Positions 54,140 to 63,634 of a stretch of 64,000 nucleotides of DNA are shown one piece after another; the stretch's first letter is position 1; every line of letters begins with the position of its first letter. This stretch comes from Blastocatellia bacterium. Its GTDB lineage: Bacteria; Acidobacteriota; Blastocatellia; Chloracidobacteriales; Chloracidobacteriaceae. Below the pieces are notes generated by a model. It was not told where the DNA came from, did no database searches, and saw only the letters and a list, made by a program, of their open reading frames with translations. The DNA lies in NCBI GenBank assembly GCA_019695185.1, contig JAIBAN010000026.1:1-64000 (forward strand). Reading direction: 5' to 3'. Both the position numbers and the translations under genes were made by a program.

Positions 54140-54170
54140 TTTACAAACCTGCCTCCGGTCCGGCTATAGT
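54140..54170 (+). promoter_or_regulatory. Candidate promoter for murI, leaderless transcript possible
   Basis: TTTACA (54140-54145), 19-base spacer, TATAGT (54165-54170). The GTG start begins seven bases after the -10, so the transcript start would fall at or beside the start codon. The spacer is long, which weakens the call. Confidence 0.35.
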
Positions 54171-54177
54171 TGCCCCC

Positions 54178-55008
54178 GTGAAACCAGACAATATTCCACA
54201 CTGCAATCAACCCATTGGAATTTTCGACTCAGGCGTCGGCGGATTGACGGTCTATCGGGCCGTGCGGGACCGCCTGCCCGGAGAAAACGTGGTCTATCTG
54301 GGTGATACCGCCCGAATTCCCTATGGCACCCGTTCACCGGTCACCGTCCGGCGCTATGCCATGGAGGATGCTGCCTTTCTCATGTCGCGTCATATTAAGC
54401 TGCTGGTGGTTGCCTGTAATACGGTTTCTTCAGTAGCCATGGAACTGCTGCGGGATTCGCTCCCGATTCCGGTGATTGGCATGATTGAGCCGGGGGCCAG
54501 ACGGGCGGCGCAGGTTTCCCGCAGCGGAAAAATCGGAGTCATCGGAACCGAAGCCACGGTTGGCAGCGGTGCCTATAAATCAGCCATTGGAGCGATTCGC
54601 CCCGATGCCTATGTGGTTGAGCGCAGTTGTCCGCTTTTTGTTCCGCTCACGGAGGAAGGCTGGGCGGCGCACAAGGTTGCGGAAATGGTGGCTGCCGAGT
54701 ATCTTGCGCCTTTTCGGGCAATTGGCATTGATACACTGGTGCTGGGCTGTACTCATTACCCGATTTTGCGGCCTCTGATTCAAAAAATTGTCGGACCTGA
54801 TGTGTATCTGGTTGATTCCGGTGCCAGTGCTGCCGCAGAAGTTGAACGCCTGTTGCGTGACCGGGAACTGACCGCTGACACAGTGGAACCTCCCGAAACC
54901 CAATTTTGCGTCACGGATTTCGGCGACCGGTTTCGCCGGGTGGCCGAGATTTTTTTAGGACAACCGATGGACCATCCGGAAACGGTGGACCTGTGGGGAA
55001 AACAATAA
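54178..55008 (+). CDS. murI: Glutamate racemase
   Basis: 276 residues. Converts L- to D-glutamate for peptidoglycan. Catalytic cysteines Cys80 (VVACNT) and Cys191 (GCTHYP), substrate loop IFDSGVGGLTV. The start is GTG at 54178, with no Shine-Dalgarno sequence; a TATAGT hexamer lies just upstream, suggesting a leaderless transcript. Followed by rph after a heptamer array. Confidence 0.96.
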   Translation: MKPDNIPHCNQPIGIFDSGVGGLTVYRAVRDRLPGENVVYLGDTARIPYGTRSPVTVRRYAMEDAAFLMSRHIKLLVVACNTVSSVAMELLRDSLPIPVIGMIEPGARRAAQVSRSGKIGVIGTEATVGSGAYKSAIGAIRPDAYVVERSCPLFVPLTEEGWAAHKVAEMVAAEYLAPFRAIGIDTLVLGCTHYPILRPLIQKIVGPDVYLVDSGASAAAEVERLLRDRELTADTVEPPETQFCVTDFGDRFRRVAEIFLGQPMDHPETVDLWGKQ

Positions 55009-55119
55009 TTTTGAGTTTTGAGTTTTGAGTTCAACCTTTGGCGACTATTCCAACTTCTACCTTCCGGCAGAAGGCAAACTTCAATAACTCAAAACTCACA
55101 ACTTAAAACTCAAAACTCT
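55009..55119. repeat. Inverted heptamer array, unit TGAGTTT
   Basis: Left arm 55009-55030 (TTTTGAG, three units), right arm 55085-55119 (reverse complement, degenerate). Starts directly after the murI stop and ends near the rph ribosome site. Confidence 0.87.
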
Positions 55120-55133
55120 CTCAAGGAGATACT

Positions 55134-55856
55134 ATGCGCCCCGATGGCAGAGCGCCCAATGTGTTGCGACCCATTACCATTACGCCCGGTTTTGCCAAAC
55201 ATGCCGAAGGTTCGGCTTTAATCGAATTTGGCGACACCAAGGTTTTATGCACCGCCAGTGTCGAAGACCGGGTGCCTCCATTTTTGAAAAACAAAGGAAT
55301 TGGCTGGGTCACCGCTGAATATTCGATGCTGCCGCGTTCGACCGAAACCCGGACCTCCCGTGAAGTCGGGCGGGGCGGGCCTTCCGGGCGCACCCACGAA
55401 ATCCAGCGATTGATTGGGCGCAGCCTGCGGGCGGTGGTCCAGACCGATAAAATGGGTGAGCGGACGATTACCCTTGATTGCGATGTGATTCAGGCCGACG
55501 GCGGCACCCGCACGGCTTCGATTACCGGAGCGTTTGTGGCGCTCGTTTTGGCCTGTCGTCATCTGCAAAAAAAAGGAGTGCTTCGCAACCTGCCGATTTC
55601 CGACTACATCGCAGCCATCAGTGTCGGAGTGGTCAATGGCACGGCAGTGCTGGACCTGAACTACATTGAAGATTCCCGCGCCGAAGTTGACATGAACGTG
55701 GTTTGCACCGGCGATGGCCGTTTTGTCGAGGTGCAGGGAACTGCCGAACACAAGCCTTTTTCAATGGAACAAATGAACTCGATGTTAGGGCTGGCCCGCA
55801 AAGGCATTGATGACCTCATCGGGCAGCAAAAGAAAATACTTGGGATTTTGGAGTAA
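55134..55856 (+). CDS. rph: Ribonuclease PH
   Basis: 240 residues, phosphate-dependent 3'-5' exoribonuclease that trims tRNA 3' ends. Family blocks: [76 protein letters not shown]. Good AAGGAG-type site before the ATG. A secreted-protein gene follows 37 bases later. Confidence 0.97.
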   Translation: MRPDGRAPNVLRPITITPGFAKHAEGSALIEFGDTKVLCTASVEDRVPPFLKNKGIGWVTAEYSMLPRSTETRTSREVGRGGPSGRTHEIQRLIGRSLRAVVQTDKMGERTITLDCDVIQADGGTRTASITGAFVALVLACRHLQKKGVLRNLPISDYIAAISVGVVNGTAVLDLNYIEDSRAEVDMNVVCTGDGRFVEVQGTAEHKPFSMEQMNSMLGLARKGIDDLIGQQKKILGILE

Positions 55857-55893
55857 AACAGAGAGAAAGGTCGAAAGGGAAGCGGCCAAAGAG

Positions 55894-56481
55894 ATGTCTA
55901 TGAAACTGTTAGTGTCTGGTTTCATCTTCATAATCATGCTGATGGGGCTGGGAGGCACTCCGCTTTGGGCACAGAAAATTGATGTTCCCCAAACGGAGGA
56001 ACCACCCAAAACCGGCCCCCAGGTCTTTCGGGACGAAGAAGGCGGGTATCAGCTTACCCTCGAGAAAGGGTGGCGGACTGAGGTTGCGGTTGAAAACAGT
56101 GGCAAACGATCAACCGAAATTATTTTCATGGACCGCAGTTATTCGCTCATGAAAGTAAAAAAGGAAAAAGTGCCGGCGGACCAGCCGGTTGTTCTGGACC
56201 CGGTTCGGGACCTGCTCAACCGCGAGGTGGACAACGACCTGCATTACCGCCCGGATTTCAAAGTGATTTCCCAGGAACGTTTTGTGAACAGTGTCGGACA
56301 AGGCGTCATGTTCCAGTTCAATTACCGCCGGGTGGGCAAACCGATGACCGGACGTTATTATTTTGTGCAGACTGCGCCGGATACGATTTGGGTGATGCGG
56401 TTTACCGGCGAACAAAAATTTCACGACCCGTTGCGCTACCAGACCGACCAGTTGGCGCGAACCTTCAAACTGCTTCCCTAA
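55894..56481 (+). CDS. Secreted protein of unknown function
   Basis: 195 residues. Signal peptide (about 1-26, cleavage near LWAQKID), then a single domain with beta strands (GGYQLTLEKGWRTEVAVE, VMFQFNYRRVGKPMTGRYYFVQ). It has the look of PsbP/DUF-type lipid- or substrate-binding folds, but I do not assign a family. Start 55894 or ATG 55900; the site AAAGAG favours the latter. It lies between rph and a biotin carrier gene. Confidence 0.6.
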   Translation: MSMKLLVSGFIFIIMLMGLGGTPLWAQKIDVPQTEEPPKTGPQVFRDEEGGYQLTLEKGWRTEVAVENSGKRSTEIIFMDRSYSLMKVKKEKVPADQPVVLDPVRDLLNREVDNDLHYRPDFKVISQERFVNSVGQGVMFQFNYRRVGKPMTGRYYFVQTAPDTIWVMRFTGEQKFHDPLRYQTDQLARTFKLLP

Positions 56482-56537
56482 CGGCATCGCCGGTTGCCGC
56501 CAACCGGTTTATTTCCAACCAGAAAACCGCTTTTCTT

Positions 56538-57029
56538 ATGCAGATTGAAATCACCAAAGACGGCACCTCCTTTCAATTGGACATCACCCGTGAAAACGGC
56601 CAGCTTCAGGCCCAAATCGGGGAAACCAGACATATTGCCGAAGTTCTTCAGCCGGAACCGAACCTGTATGTGTTCCGGATTGGAAATCAAGTGCTTCAAA
56701 CCAGGGTCGCCTCCCGTGATGACGGCAAAGTGGATGTCATGTACGCCGGAAAACGAAATGTGGTGCAGGTGCTTGACCGGCGGCGGCGGGACGCCAGTAC
56801 AACTGTGGCTGAGGGGCCGCAACCGGTCACTTCGCCAATGCCAGGGCGGGTGGTCCGGCTGCTGGCTGCTGTGGGTGATGAAGTTGAGGCCGGTCAGGGC
56901 GTGGTGGTGGTCGAAGCCATGAAGATGCAAAACGAGATGGGAGCCGGCAAGGCCGGTAAAGTGATTGAAATCTGTGTCACGGAAGGCCAGACCGTCAAAG
57001 GCGGCGAAACACTGGCCGTTATTGAGTAA
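56538..57029 (+). CDS. Biotin/lipoyl carrier protein
   Basis: 163 residues. C-terminal biotinyl domain (about 95-163) with VEAMKMQNEM; biotin attaches to Lys129. N-terminal part (1-90) is a beta domain of the kind seen in acetyl/propionyl-CoA carboxylase alpha subunits. A linked carboxylase subunit is not in the window. Overlaps the next gene start (TAATG). Confidence 0.88.
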   Translation: MQIEITKDGTSFQLDITRENGQLQAQIGETRHIAEVLQPEPNLYVFRIGNQVLQTRVASRDDGKVDVMYAGKRNVVQVLDRRRRDASTTVAEGPQPVTSPMPGRVVRLLAAVGDEVEAGQGVVVVEAMKMQNEMGAGKAGKVIEICVTEGQTVKGGETLAVIE

Positions 57030-57826
57030 TGGTGGTCCATTTACGCTCAAGGTTGAAATACCTTCGTCTGACCGGCTGGTCCTTTCTGCCCCACGTCTGC
57101 GGTCTGCTGGTGGTTGCTTATCTATTGGGGGGAGTCCCGGTGGCTGGGAAACAGGAACCCCAAACCGGAGAAAAACCGAAATGGACTGACACGGCAAACG
57201 CCCGCCGTGCCGTGGTGGCAGACACCGCTCTGGCAGCCCTGCGCCTGAACCCGGCTGTGACTGGCCGTGTGAAACAGCGGTTACGGGCCGGCCGGGCGGT
57301 CTACATTTTGCAATCCCAACGGAACCGCGAAGGGGTGCGCTATGACTGGGTGGCCGTGACCCGCCGCACCCGTGGCTGGATTGACCATCGGGCACTGGTC
57401 CGGATTGGGGTTGAAGCAGACGCCATGCGCCTGCTCAAACTCATGCAGGCCGAGTCAAATGAGTTTGACCGGTTGCGGCTGGCCTGCCTGTTTTTAGACC
57501 TTTTTCCCAAATCTCCGCACAAACCGGAAGTCTTGCTGGACCTGGGCCAAACCGCCGACCGTGAAGCACCGGCTTTGACCCGCCGGGCAGAACGGCGGGT
57601 CCGCGAGGCTGCCACCTCCCAAAATACCGACGAAAAAACCTACTTTGATAATGATTCCGGGCTGGACCGTTACAACCGGCTGGGGGTTGTGTTCCGCTAT
57701 GACGAAACCGGGGCTGGTTACGCCTATGATGGCTGGGCGTACCGAGAAATTCTCCGGCTATATCCCCACAGTCCCCAGGCACAACTTGCCCGCGAACGCC
57801 GCACTGCCCCCGCCCGCCAAAAATAA
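57029..57826 (+). CDS. Secreted/anchored protein with SH3-like domain
   Basis: 265 residues. Hydrophobic N-terminal anchor (about 15-40), then a segment resembling bacterial SH3 domains (residues 58-115: LRAGRAVYILQSQRNREGVRYDWVAVT), followed by a helical region and a final aromatic block (YRLG-type, DGWAYREILRLYPHSP). Not a known family overall. Start couples to the biotin carrier by one base (TAATG). Confidence 0.55.
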   Translation: MVVHLRSRLKYLRLTGWSFLPHVCGLLVVAYLLGGVPVAGKQEPQTGEKPKWTDTANARRAVVADTALAALRLNPAVTGRVKQRLRAGRAVYILQSQRNREGVRYDWVAVTRRTRGWIDHRALVRIGVEADAMRLLKLMQAESNEFDRLRLACLFLDLFPKSPHKPEVLLDLGQTADREAPALTRRAERRVREAATSQNTDEKTYFDNDSGLDRYNRLGVVFRYDETGAGYAYDGWAYREILRLYPHSPQAQLARERRTAPARQK

Positions 57827-57906
57827 CCCTTCCTCTTTACCATTGGAAAAAGAGTGGTTGAAGGTGTTTTTGTGACTTTGTGCTACTTTGGCTTAGTAAA
57901 GAAAGC

Positions 57907-57935
57907 TTGACAATGATGCACTCAGATATTAGACT
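57907..57935 (+). promoter_or_regulatory. Candidate dnaK promoter
   Basis: TTGACA (57907-57912), 17-base spacer, TAGACT (57930-57935), 90 bases before dnaK. Strong -35, weak -10. Two direct copies of CTTGA (57969-57973 and 57986-57990) lie between promoter and gene. Confidence 0.38.
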
Positions 57936-58024
57936 CCTGCCAACGTTCGAGATCGGTTGCAAAGTTCGCTTGAGCCGGTTTCAGACTTGAAATTTCTCCA
58001 GATAGAAAAGGGTGGGAGGCATAA

Positions 58025-59959
58025 ATGGGTAAGATTATTGGAATTGACTTAGGGACGACGAACTCAGTTGTTGCCGTGATGGAAGGCGGTGAGCCGATTG
58101 TCATCACCAACTCCGAAGGTGCGCGCACAACACCGTCCGTCGTGGCATTTACCAAGGATGGGAACCGGTTGGTCGGCCAGGTCGCCAAACGGCAGGCGGT
58201 GACCAATCCGGAAAACACCATTTACTCAATCAAGCGTTTTATGGGTCGCCGGTTTGATGAAGTCACGGGCGAGATTTCCCAGGTTCCGTATTCGGTTCAA
58301 CCGGCATCCAATCGGGATGTCCGGGTCAATGCCGGTGGCAAAGACTGGGCTCCGCCGGAAATCTCAGCGATGATTTTGCAGAAACTCAAATCAGCCGCAG
58401 AAGATTACCTGGGTCAGTCGGTAACGGAAGCTGTGATTACGGTTCCGGCTTACTTTAACGATGCCCAACGGCAAGCAACCAAAGACGCAGGCCGGATTGC
58501 CGGTCTGGATGTGAAGCGGATTGTGAACGAACCGACCGCTGCCGCGCTGGCTTACGGGCTGGACAAGAAGAAGGATGAAATCATCGCGGTCTTTGACTTC
58601 GGGGGCGGTACCTTTGACATCTCGGTGCTCGAAGTGGGTGAAGGCGTGGTTGAAGTGAAATCAACCAACGGCGATACGCACCTGGGCGGTGACGACATTG
58701 ATAAACGCCTGATTGAATGGATTATCAGCGAGTTCAAAAAAGACCAGGGAATTGACCTTTCATCAGACAAAATGGCGTTGCAACGCCTGAAGGAAGCAAC
58801 GGAAAAAGCAAAAATCGAGCTTTCTTCGGCTATGGAGACCGAAATCAACCTGCCGTTCATCACGGCGGATGCTTCCGGGCCAAAACATTTGGTGATGAAA
58901 CTCACCCGCGCCAAGTTTGAATCGCTGGTTGAAGACATTCTGCAACGGACGCTTGAACCCTGCCGCCGGGCTTTGGAAGATGCCGGCCTGAAAGCCAGCC
59001 AGATTCATGAAGTGGTGCTGGTGGGCGGTTCGACCCGGATTCCGAAGATTCAGCAGATGGTGAAGGAATTTTTCGGCAAGGAACCCAATCGTTCGGTGAA
59101 TCCGGACGAAGTGGTGGCAGTCGGCGCGGCAGTGCAGGCCGGTGTTTTGGCTGGAGACGTGAAAGACCTGCTGCTCCTGGACGTGACTCCGCTTTCGCTG
59201 GGGATTGAAACCCTGGGTGGAGTGATGACGACGCTGATTCAGCGCAACACGACCATTCCAACCCGCAAGAGCGAAGTTTTTTCAACTGCTTCGGATAACC
59301 AGACGCAGGTTGAGGTTCACGTGCTGCAAGGTGAGCGCCCAATGGCACGCGACAACCGGACCCTGGGACGCTTCCACCTGGTGGGCATTCCGCCGGCACC
59401 GCGTGGCGTGCCGCAAATTGAAGTCACCTTTGATATTGACGCCAATGGAATCGTCAATGTGTCGGCGAAAGACATGGGCACCGGACGCGAACAAAAGATT
59501 CAAATCACGGCCAGTTCCGGTCTTTCCAAAGAAGACATCGACAAGATGATGCGCGAGGCCGAAACCAATGCGGCGCAGGACCAGCAGGAACGCGAACGCA
59601 TCGAAGCCAAAAACCGGCTTGACGGTTTGATTTACCAGACCGAAAAAGCTTTGGCGGAAAATCGTGACAAAGTGGATGCCGCCACCATCAGCGAGCTGGA
59701 AGCTGTTCTCAGCGAAGCACGGGGCAAAGTGGAAACCGGAAATGCGGCTGAACTCAACAGCCTGATTGATAAACTGGGCAAAGTTTCGCAAAAACTGGGT
59801 GAAGCAGTGTATCAACAGGCTTCAGCCGCTGGTGCTCAGGGCGCAGGTCCGGGGGCGGGTCCGGGGGCAGCCGCTGGTGCGGCCAGCGGAGCCGGTTCCA
59901 ATGGCAAAGATGATGATGTCATTGATGCCGAATATGTGGACGTCGACGACCGGAAGTAA
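58025..59959 (+). CDS. dnaK: Chaperone DnaK (Hsp70)
   Basis: 644 residues. ATPase domain ([70 protein letters not shown]), substrate-binding domain and lid, with a Gly/Ala-rich tail ending in [14 protein letters not shown]. Complete. GGGAGG lies five bases before the start. dnaJ follows at 60181 and an hspR-like gene after that; grpE is not between them. Confidence 0.98.
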   Translation: MGKIIGIDLGTTNSVVAVMEGGEPIVITNSEGARTTPSVVAFTKDGNRLVGQVAKRQAVTNPENTIYSIKRFMGRRFDEVTGEISQVPYSVQPASNRDVRVNAGGKDWAPPEISAMILQKLKSAAEDYLGQSVTEAVITVPAYFNDAQRQATKDAGRIAGLDVKRIVNEPTAAALAYGLDKKKDEIIAVFDFGGGTFDISVLEVGEGVVEVKSTNGDTHLGGDDIDKRLIEWIISEFKKDQGIDLSSDKMALQRLKEATEKAKIELSSAMETEINLPFITADASGPKHLVMKLTRAKFESLVEDILQRTLEPCRRALEDAGLKASQIHEVVLVGGSTRIPKIQQMVKEFFGKEPNRSVNPDEVVAVGAAVQAGVLAGDVKDLLLLDVTPLSLGIETLGGVMTTLIQRNTTIPTRKSEVFSTASDNQTQVEVHVLQGERPMARDNRTLGRFHLVGIPPAPRGVPQIEVTFDIDANGIVNVSAKDMGTGREQKIQITASSGLSKEDIDKMMREAETNAAQDQQERERIEAKNRLDGLIYQTEKALAENRDKVDAATISELEAVLSEARGKVETGNAAELNSLIDKLGKVSQKLGEAVYQQASAAGAQGAGPGAGPGAAAGAASGAGSNGKDDDVIDAEYVDVDDRK

Positions 59960-59966
59960 TGGCATG

Positions 59967-60060
59967 GTGGTCAATGGTCAATGGTAGATGATGTTTCCGG
60001 AAAAACAATGAGACATTGTTTGCCACTCACCATTCGCCATTTTTCAACCCAAGTGAACGG
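59967..60060. repeat. Weak heptamer-like region (TCAATGG)
   Basis: GGTCAATGGTCAATGG (59967-) and a partial reverse complement (CACCATTCGCCATT) before 60060. Weak and degenerate. Confidence 0.4.
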
Positions 60061-60180
60061 ATGATTGGGTGACAGGGTGACCGCCGGTTTCTCACCCTTC
60101 CCACCCCGGCACACTGGCATCGTTTCATCCGTTCGCTTGATTCAGCTTGAAACCGACGGATTTTTTGACGGGGGAGGGTT

Positions 60181-61284
60181 ATGGCAAGCGAAGACTACTA
60201 CAAAGTATTAGGGGTTCCGCGCACGGCGACTGCTGAAGAAATCAAAAAGTCCTACCGCAAGCTTGCCCGGAAATACCATCCCGACCTCAATCCGGGCAAC
60301 AAGACTGCGGAAGAAAAATTCAAGCAGTTGTCAGAAGCCTTTGAGGTTCTGAGCGATCCTGGAAAGCGCGAAATTTACGACAAATACGGCAGTTATAACG
60401 AGAGTTTTGCCAATGCCTCGCAAGGCGGCAAAGGGTTTGGCGGGTTTGATTTCGGAGACCTGGGGGGAGCTTCGTTCCGGGATATTTTTTCTGAATTTTT
60501 TGGCGGCGGAAAATCACCCAAAGGGCCAGCCGCCCCACAGCCCGAACGGGGCATGGATATTGAGTTTCCGCTGGCGGTTTCCTTTGAGGATGCAGTCAAC
60601 GGGTTGACGGCTCCGATTACCTATAACCGCCAGGATGCCTGTGCCAAATGTAATGGCAGTGGTGATGGCAGCGGTCCCCCCACGACTTGCGGAGCCTGCG
60701 GTGGTTCAGGGCAACGCAATACCAGTCGGCTTGGGGCCGGGCTTAACTTTCCCTGCCCGGATTGCAACGGCAGTGGCCGCCGTCGTCCGGTCTGCACCAA
60801 TTGCAATGGTGGCGGAACCGTTTCCAAGTCGGAAACCGTAAAGGTTCGGATTCCCGCCGGGGTGGATACCGGTTCGCGGGTCCGGATTGCCGGAAAAGGG
60901 AATGGCGGGTTGCGCGGCGGTCCCAGCGGAGACCTGTTTATTGTGACGAATGTTGGCTCTCATCCCTACTTTACGCGCAAGGGCGACAACATTCATTGTG
61001 TCTTGCCGATTACAATCCCTGAGGCTGCCTTGGGCACGAAAATAGAAGTTCCCACGGTTTCCGGCAAAGCTGTGTTGCGCATCCCACCGGGAACCCAGTC
61101 GGGGCAGCAATTCCGGTTACGGGAAAAAGGGTTTCCGGCACTGCGCAGTCAGGTGCGGGGCGACCAGTACGTCGAAGTGCGGATTACCTTGCCGAAAGTC
61201 ATTTCGGAAGAAACCAAAGAAGTGCTGCGCGAATTTGCCCGGTTGAACCCCGAAAATCCCCGTGCGGAAATTGGACTTTCATAA
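60181..61284 (+). CDS. dnaJ: Chaperone DnaJ
   Basis: 367 residues. J-domain (1-70) with a HPD motif ([10 protein letters not shown]), Gly/Phe-rich linker, four CxxCxGxG zinc motifs ([32 protein letters not shown]), C-terminal substrate-binding domains. All intact. It stimulates DnaK. Confidence 0.98.
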   Translation: MASEDYYKVLGVPRTATAEEIKKSYRKLARKYHPDLNPGNKTAEEKFKQLSEAFEVLSDPGKREIYDKYGSYNESFANASQGGKGFGGFDFGDLGGASFRDIFSEFFGGGKSPKGPAAPQPERGMDIEFPLAVSFEDAVNGLTAPITYNRQDACAKCNGSGDGSGPPTTCGACGGSGQRNTSRLGAGLNFPCPDCNGSGRRRPVCTNCNGGGTVSKSETVKVRIPAGVDTGSRVRIAGKGNGGLRGGPSGDLFIVTNVGSHPYFTRKGDNIHCVLPITIPEAALGTKIEVPTVSGKAVLRIPPGTQSGQQFRLREKGFPALRSQVRGDQYVEVRITLPKVISEETKEVLREFARLNPENPRAEIGLS

Positions 61285-61286
61285 AA

Positions 61287-61434
61287 CCAGGGTTCAGGGT
61301 TCAGGGTTTTCGAATACCAGAAACTTGAGGTTTGGACTTGGCTTTCAACTCTCAACTTTTCAACTCTCAACTTGATTGACCCTGAACCCTGAACCCTGAA
61401 CCCTGAAGAACCCTGAACCCTAAGCCTAGACCCC
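61287..61434. repeat. Inverted heptamer array, unit TGAACCC, with a TGAGAGT core family
   Basis: Left arm 61287-61310 (GGGTTCA), right arm 61378-61434 (reverse complement). In the centre, 61344-61372 has CAACTCT/CAACTTT repeats, i.e. units of the TGAGAGT type. The core after the left arm (61307-61328, TTTTCGAATACCAG) matches that of two other arrays. Confidence 0.92.
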
Positions 61435-61448
61435 AGTGAGGTGGCGTG

Positions 61449-61913
61449 ATGCGCGAACGAAAGAAACGAGTGAGACGATACACAATTGGGATTGTGGCGG
61501 ATACGTTCGGCGTTCACGAACAAACATTGCGGCTGTATGAACGGGAAGGACTGCTGACACCTTCACGTTCGGAAAAGAACACCCGTTACTACACAGACGA
61601 AGACCTCGAAAAGCTCAAAATGATTCTGAATCTGACTCGTGATATGGGGGTGAATCTGGCAGGGGTCCAGATTATTCTCAACATGCGGGAGCAGATGGAT
61701 GAAATGAAACGGGAATTCAACCGGTTTCTGAGCTTTATTCGGGAGCAGATGCACCCCGAAGCCTCACCTGAACACTTCAATATCAGCAACGCATTGGTTC
61801 GGATTACACCCACCTATATGATTCATGTCGAATCCGAAATCCAGGAACCACGCCCGGTGACGCTCCGACCGGTTAAACCCATCAAAATCGAAACAGATTC
61901 GGATGAAGACTGA
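61449..61913 (+). CDS. hspR: HspR-like MerR-family regulator
   Basis: 154 residues. N-terminal MerR winged helix (about 8-78: YTIGIVADTFGVHEQTLRLYEREGLLTPSRSEKNTRYYTDEDLEKL), then a coiled coil and a C-terminal tail. HspR represses dnaK operons in actinobacteria and others. Position after dnaJ supports this role. The ATG at 61449 follows GAGGTGG. A HAIR operator (CTTGAGT-N7-ACTCAAG) was not found at dnaK, so the target site is unclear. Confidence 0.88.
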   Translation: MRERKKRVRRYTIGIVADTFGVHEQTLRLYEREGLLTPSRSEKNTRYYTDEDLEKLKMILNLTRDMGVNLAGVQIILNMREQMDEMKREFNRFLSFIREQMHPEASPEHFNISNALVRITPTYMIHVESEIQEPRPVTLRPVKPIKIETDSDED

Positions 61914-62395
61914 ATTTTCACGGTTCGGCTTGTGAAGCTAACCGTTTGGGCGGCTTAAACCGGGTCATCGCCGGCCCATTCACTTTTTCCCTGATAAAAC
62001 AAACTTACTGTCACTTGCGCTTTCCATCCAGGGTTGCTCACTCGGCGGACTGGATAAAAGCCCGCAAAACCTAATTGAAGGAAGACTTGGAGCGGCAGCG
62101 ATGCACCATCTGCCCAAACTGCGATTTCTCCATGAGGGGGGGGCGGTCAAACCAGTAATTCAAACACTCACCGAAATCCGGATTGGCCTGACAATGGTGG
62201 TGCCAGGCCAGCCCAACGAATTGCCACAGCAGGTGGCAGAATTCCACTTCTGAGCCAAACGGACCCAGCGCCAGCCCGGCCTGGAGCCACATCTATCCGG
62301 AATTGCCAACGGGCAGTTCTCCATTTTTTATTTAAACCTGGATGCCGCGTCGTTTGGGGCGTAACTGCTGCAGGCCCTGGTGAAACCCTTCTCAA
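61914..62395. other. 482-base stretch without a supported gene; possible decayed coding remnant
   Basis: No recognised gene. A 73-codon minus-strand frame (62292-62071) reads as a Trp/His-rich peptide (VGLAWHHHCQANPDFGECL) but has a stop directly before its ATG and no ribosome site, so it may be a fragment of a decayed gene. A second frame overlaps it. No terminator of quality after hspR. Confidence 0.3.
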
Positions 62396-62845
62396 TCATT
62401 TTGTTTCAACGGCGGTCTTGATATCGTTCAGGTCTTGCAAGGCCGTCTTTTGAATCACGCCCTTGAAGAAAAGCCTCATGGGAATCGTCATCAATGTTGG
62501 GATGATCCCTTGGGGAATGGTCTCATGAGATTCAGTCAATCTCATCCCGTCCAGGTTCTCCGAAATCCTTTTTGTGGTTACAAATACAAATCCGCCATCT
62601 TCAGCCCTCGTTTGGTAAAATTCGTTTTCAGCCGCATCAGTGATCCATTTTTCCACGCTGGTTGGTTTGCCAAAGAGCATTCGGGTCTCCCGCCACTTGA
62701 GTCCGACGATTCCTTGTGCCGGTTGTTCCAGAATCTCGATTTTTTGGATTCCGCTGATGATATCCGGGGCATTTCCGATGTTGGTGATGGCGGCCCAGAC
62801 CGCTTCCCTCGACCCGTTGATGGTGACTTCTGCTGCAACGATCAT
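62396..62845 (-). CDS. SRPBCC (START-like) family protein
   Basis: 149 residues, a helix-grip fold: starts MIVAAEVTINGSREAVWAAITNIGN, ends with a long C-terminal helix (LFFKGVIQKTALQDLNDIKTAVE). SRPBCC proteins bind hydrophobic ligands such as lipids or polyketides; no ligand is known. No strong ribosome site is visible, though GGAGC lies upstream. Confidence 0.82.
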   Translation of the reverse strand: MIVAAEVTINGSREAVWAAITNIGNAPDIISGIQKIEILEQPAQGIVGLKWRETRMLFGKPTSVEKWITDAAENEFYQTRAEDGGFVFVTTKRISENLDGMRLTESHETIPQGIIPTLMTIPMRLFFKGVIQKTALQDLNDIKTAVETK

Positions 62846-63284
62846 GATGCTGCTCCTTGGTTCAAGTGATGGGGTGAGCCCATCACGGCACCCGGCTCGT
62901 TTTCGGTTGAGTTCCGCGTTTTACTGCCAACGCCGGCCAGTCGCCGGTTTACCCAACGTCAATCAGCTTGCCTTGAGACCAATCAAACCCGCTAATGGCT
63001 GAGTTGCCATTTGCCGATTACGACTGCCATCCTACCAAAGATTGCCCTCCGGGTCACCAGCCGGAGCGGCCAGCGCCGGCAGGAGGCGAAAGACCGTAAG
63101 TTGCCAGAAAACTGGCTTGGAATGATTAGTCACCCCAAGCCAGTTTTCTGCAAACTTACAAGCAGCAGCACTTGTACCAGGAAATCAAAAACAGAAGGAA
63201 CGTTTCCGTGCAAAGGGAAACAGGCTGCTCAAAGAACAGAGCAGCCCGTTATTTGGTACTCGTCAATTGGTGATGGAACCGGCT
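62846..63284. other. 439-base stretch without a gene, containing a long hairpin
   Basis: Nothing protein-like that I would keep. At 63097-63160 a long hairpin occurs: CAGAAAACTGGCTTGG (63105-63120) with CCAAGCCAGTTTTCTG (63135-63150), perfect over 16 bp, with further pairing of GTAAGTTG and CAAACTTAC outside. No T-run. Confidence 0.7.
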
Positions 63285-63620
63285 TCAGCTTACCAATCCC
63301 TCTTGTCCCCCGCCCATGTATTCCATCAACGAAAGGCCGACCCGCTGGCCGAATTGCTCTTCCAAAGAAAGAATTTCGCCGATGGTTTCATCCATCTGAA
63401 TCCGCTCGACCCGCCACATCGGGACAAAACTGTAGGCCAGCCCGATATTGTATTCGCCGCAGGTGACAGCATTCACCCAGTCATCAAACGTATTGATGTC
63501 GAGTCCCCGGATTTGGACTCCAGACCCGTCAATTGAAACCAGAATGCCCCAAATTTTTTCTCGTGGGCTATGCAGGCTGAGTACCACGCACACACCGGGT
63601 TCAATTTTTGAAAATCGCAC
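63285..63620 (-). CDS. Conserved hypothetical protein, 111 residues
   Basis: Not assigned. Small, soluble, beta-rich start (KIEPGVCVVLSLHSPREKIWGILVSIDGSGVQIRGLDINTFDDWV) that looks like a small barrel, then an acidic helix. The GTG at 63620 follows AGAGGAAA, which directly abuts a heptamer array. Adjacent to a thiolase gene on the same strand, but a metabolic role cannot be inferred. Confidence 0.6.
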   Translation of the reverse strand: MRFSKIEPGVCVVLSLHSPREKIWGILVSIDGSGVQIRGLDINTFDDWVNAVTCGEYNIGLAYSFVPMWRVERIQMDETIGEILSLEEQFGQRVGLSLMEYMGGGQEGLVS

Positions 63621-63634
63621 AGGCTTTTCCTCTC

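Noticed and set aside
57969-57991. HAIR operator for HspR at dnaK
   Set aside because: The two CTTGA copies are direct, not inverted, and spacing differs from CTTGAGT-N7-ACTCAAG; recorded only as a possible variant.
57827-58024. CIRCE element for HrcA
   Set aside because: No TTAGCACTC-N9-GAGTGCTAA pattern is present; only a GCACTC fragment occurs.
62071-62395. Two short minus-strand frames as real genes
   Set aside because: They overlap each other, lack ribosome sites, and one has a stop codon just before its ATG; kept only as a possible remnant.
63097-63160. Hairpin as a Rho-independent terminator
   Set aside because: No T-run on either side and no gene end near it.
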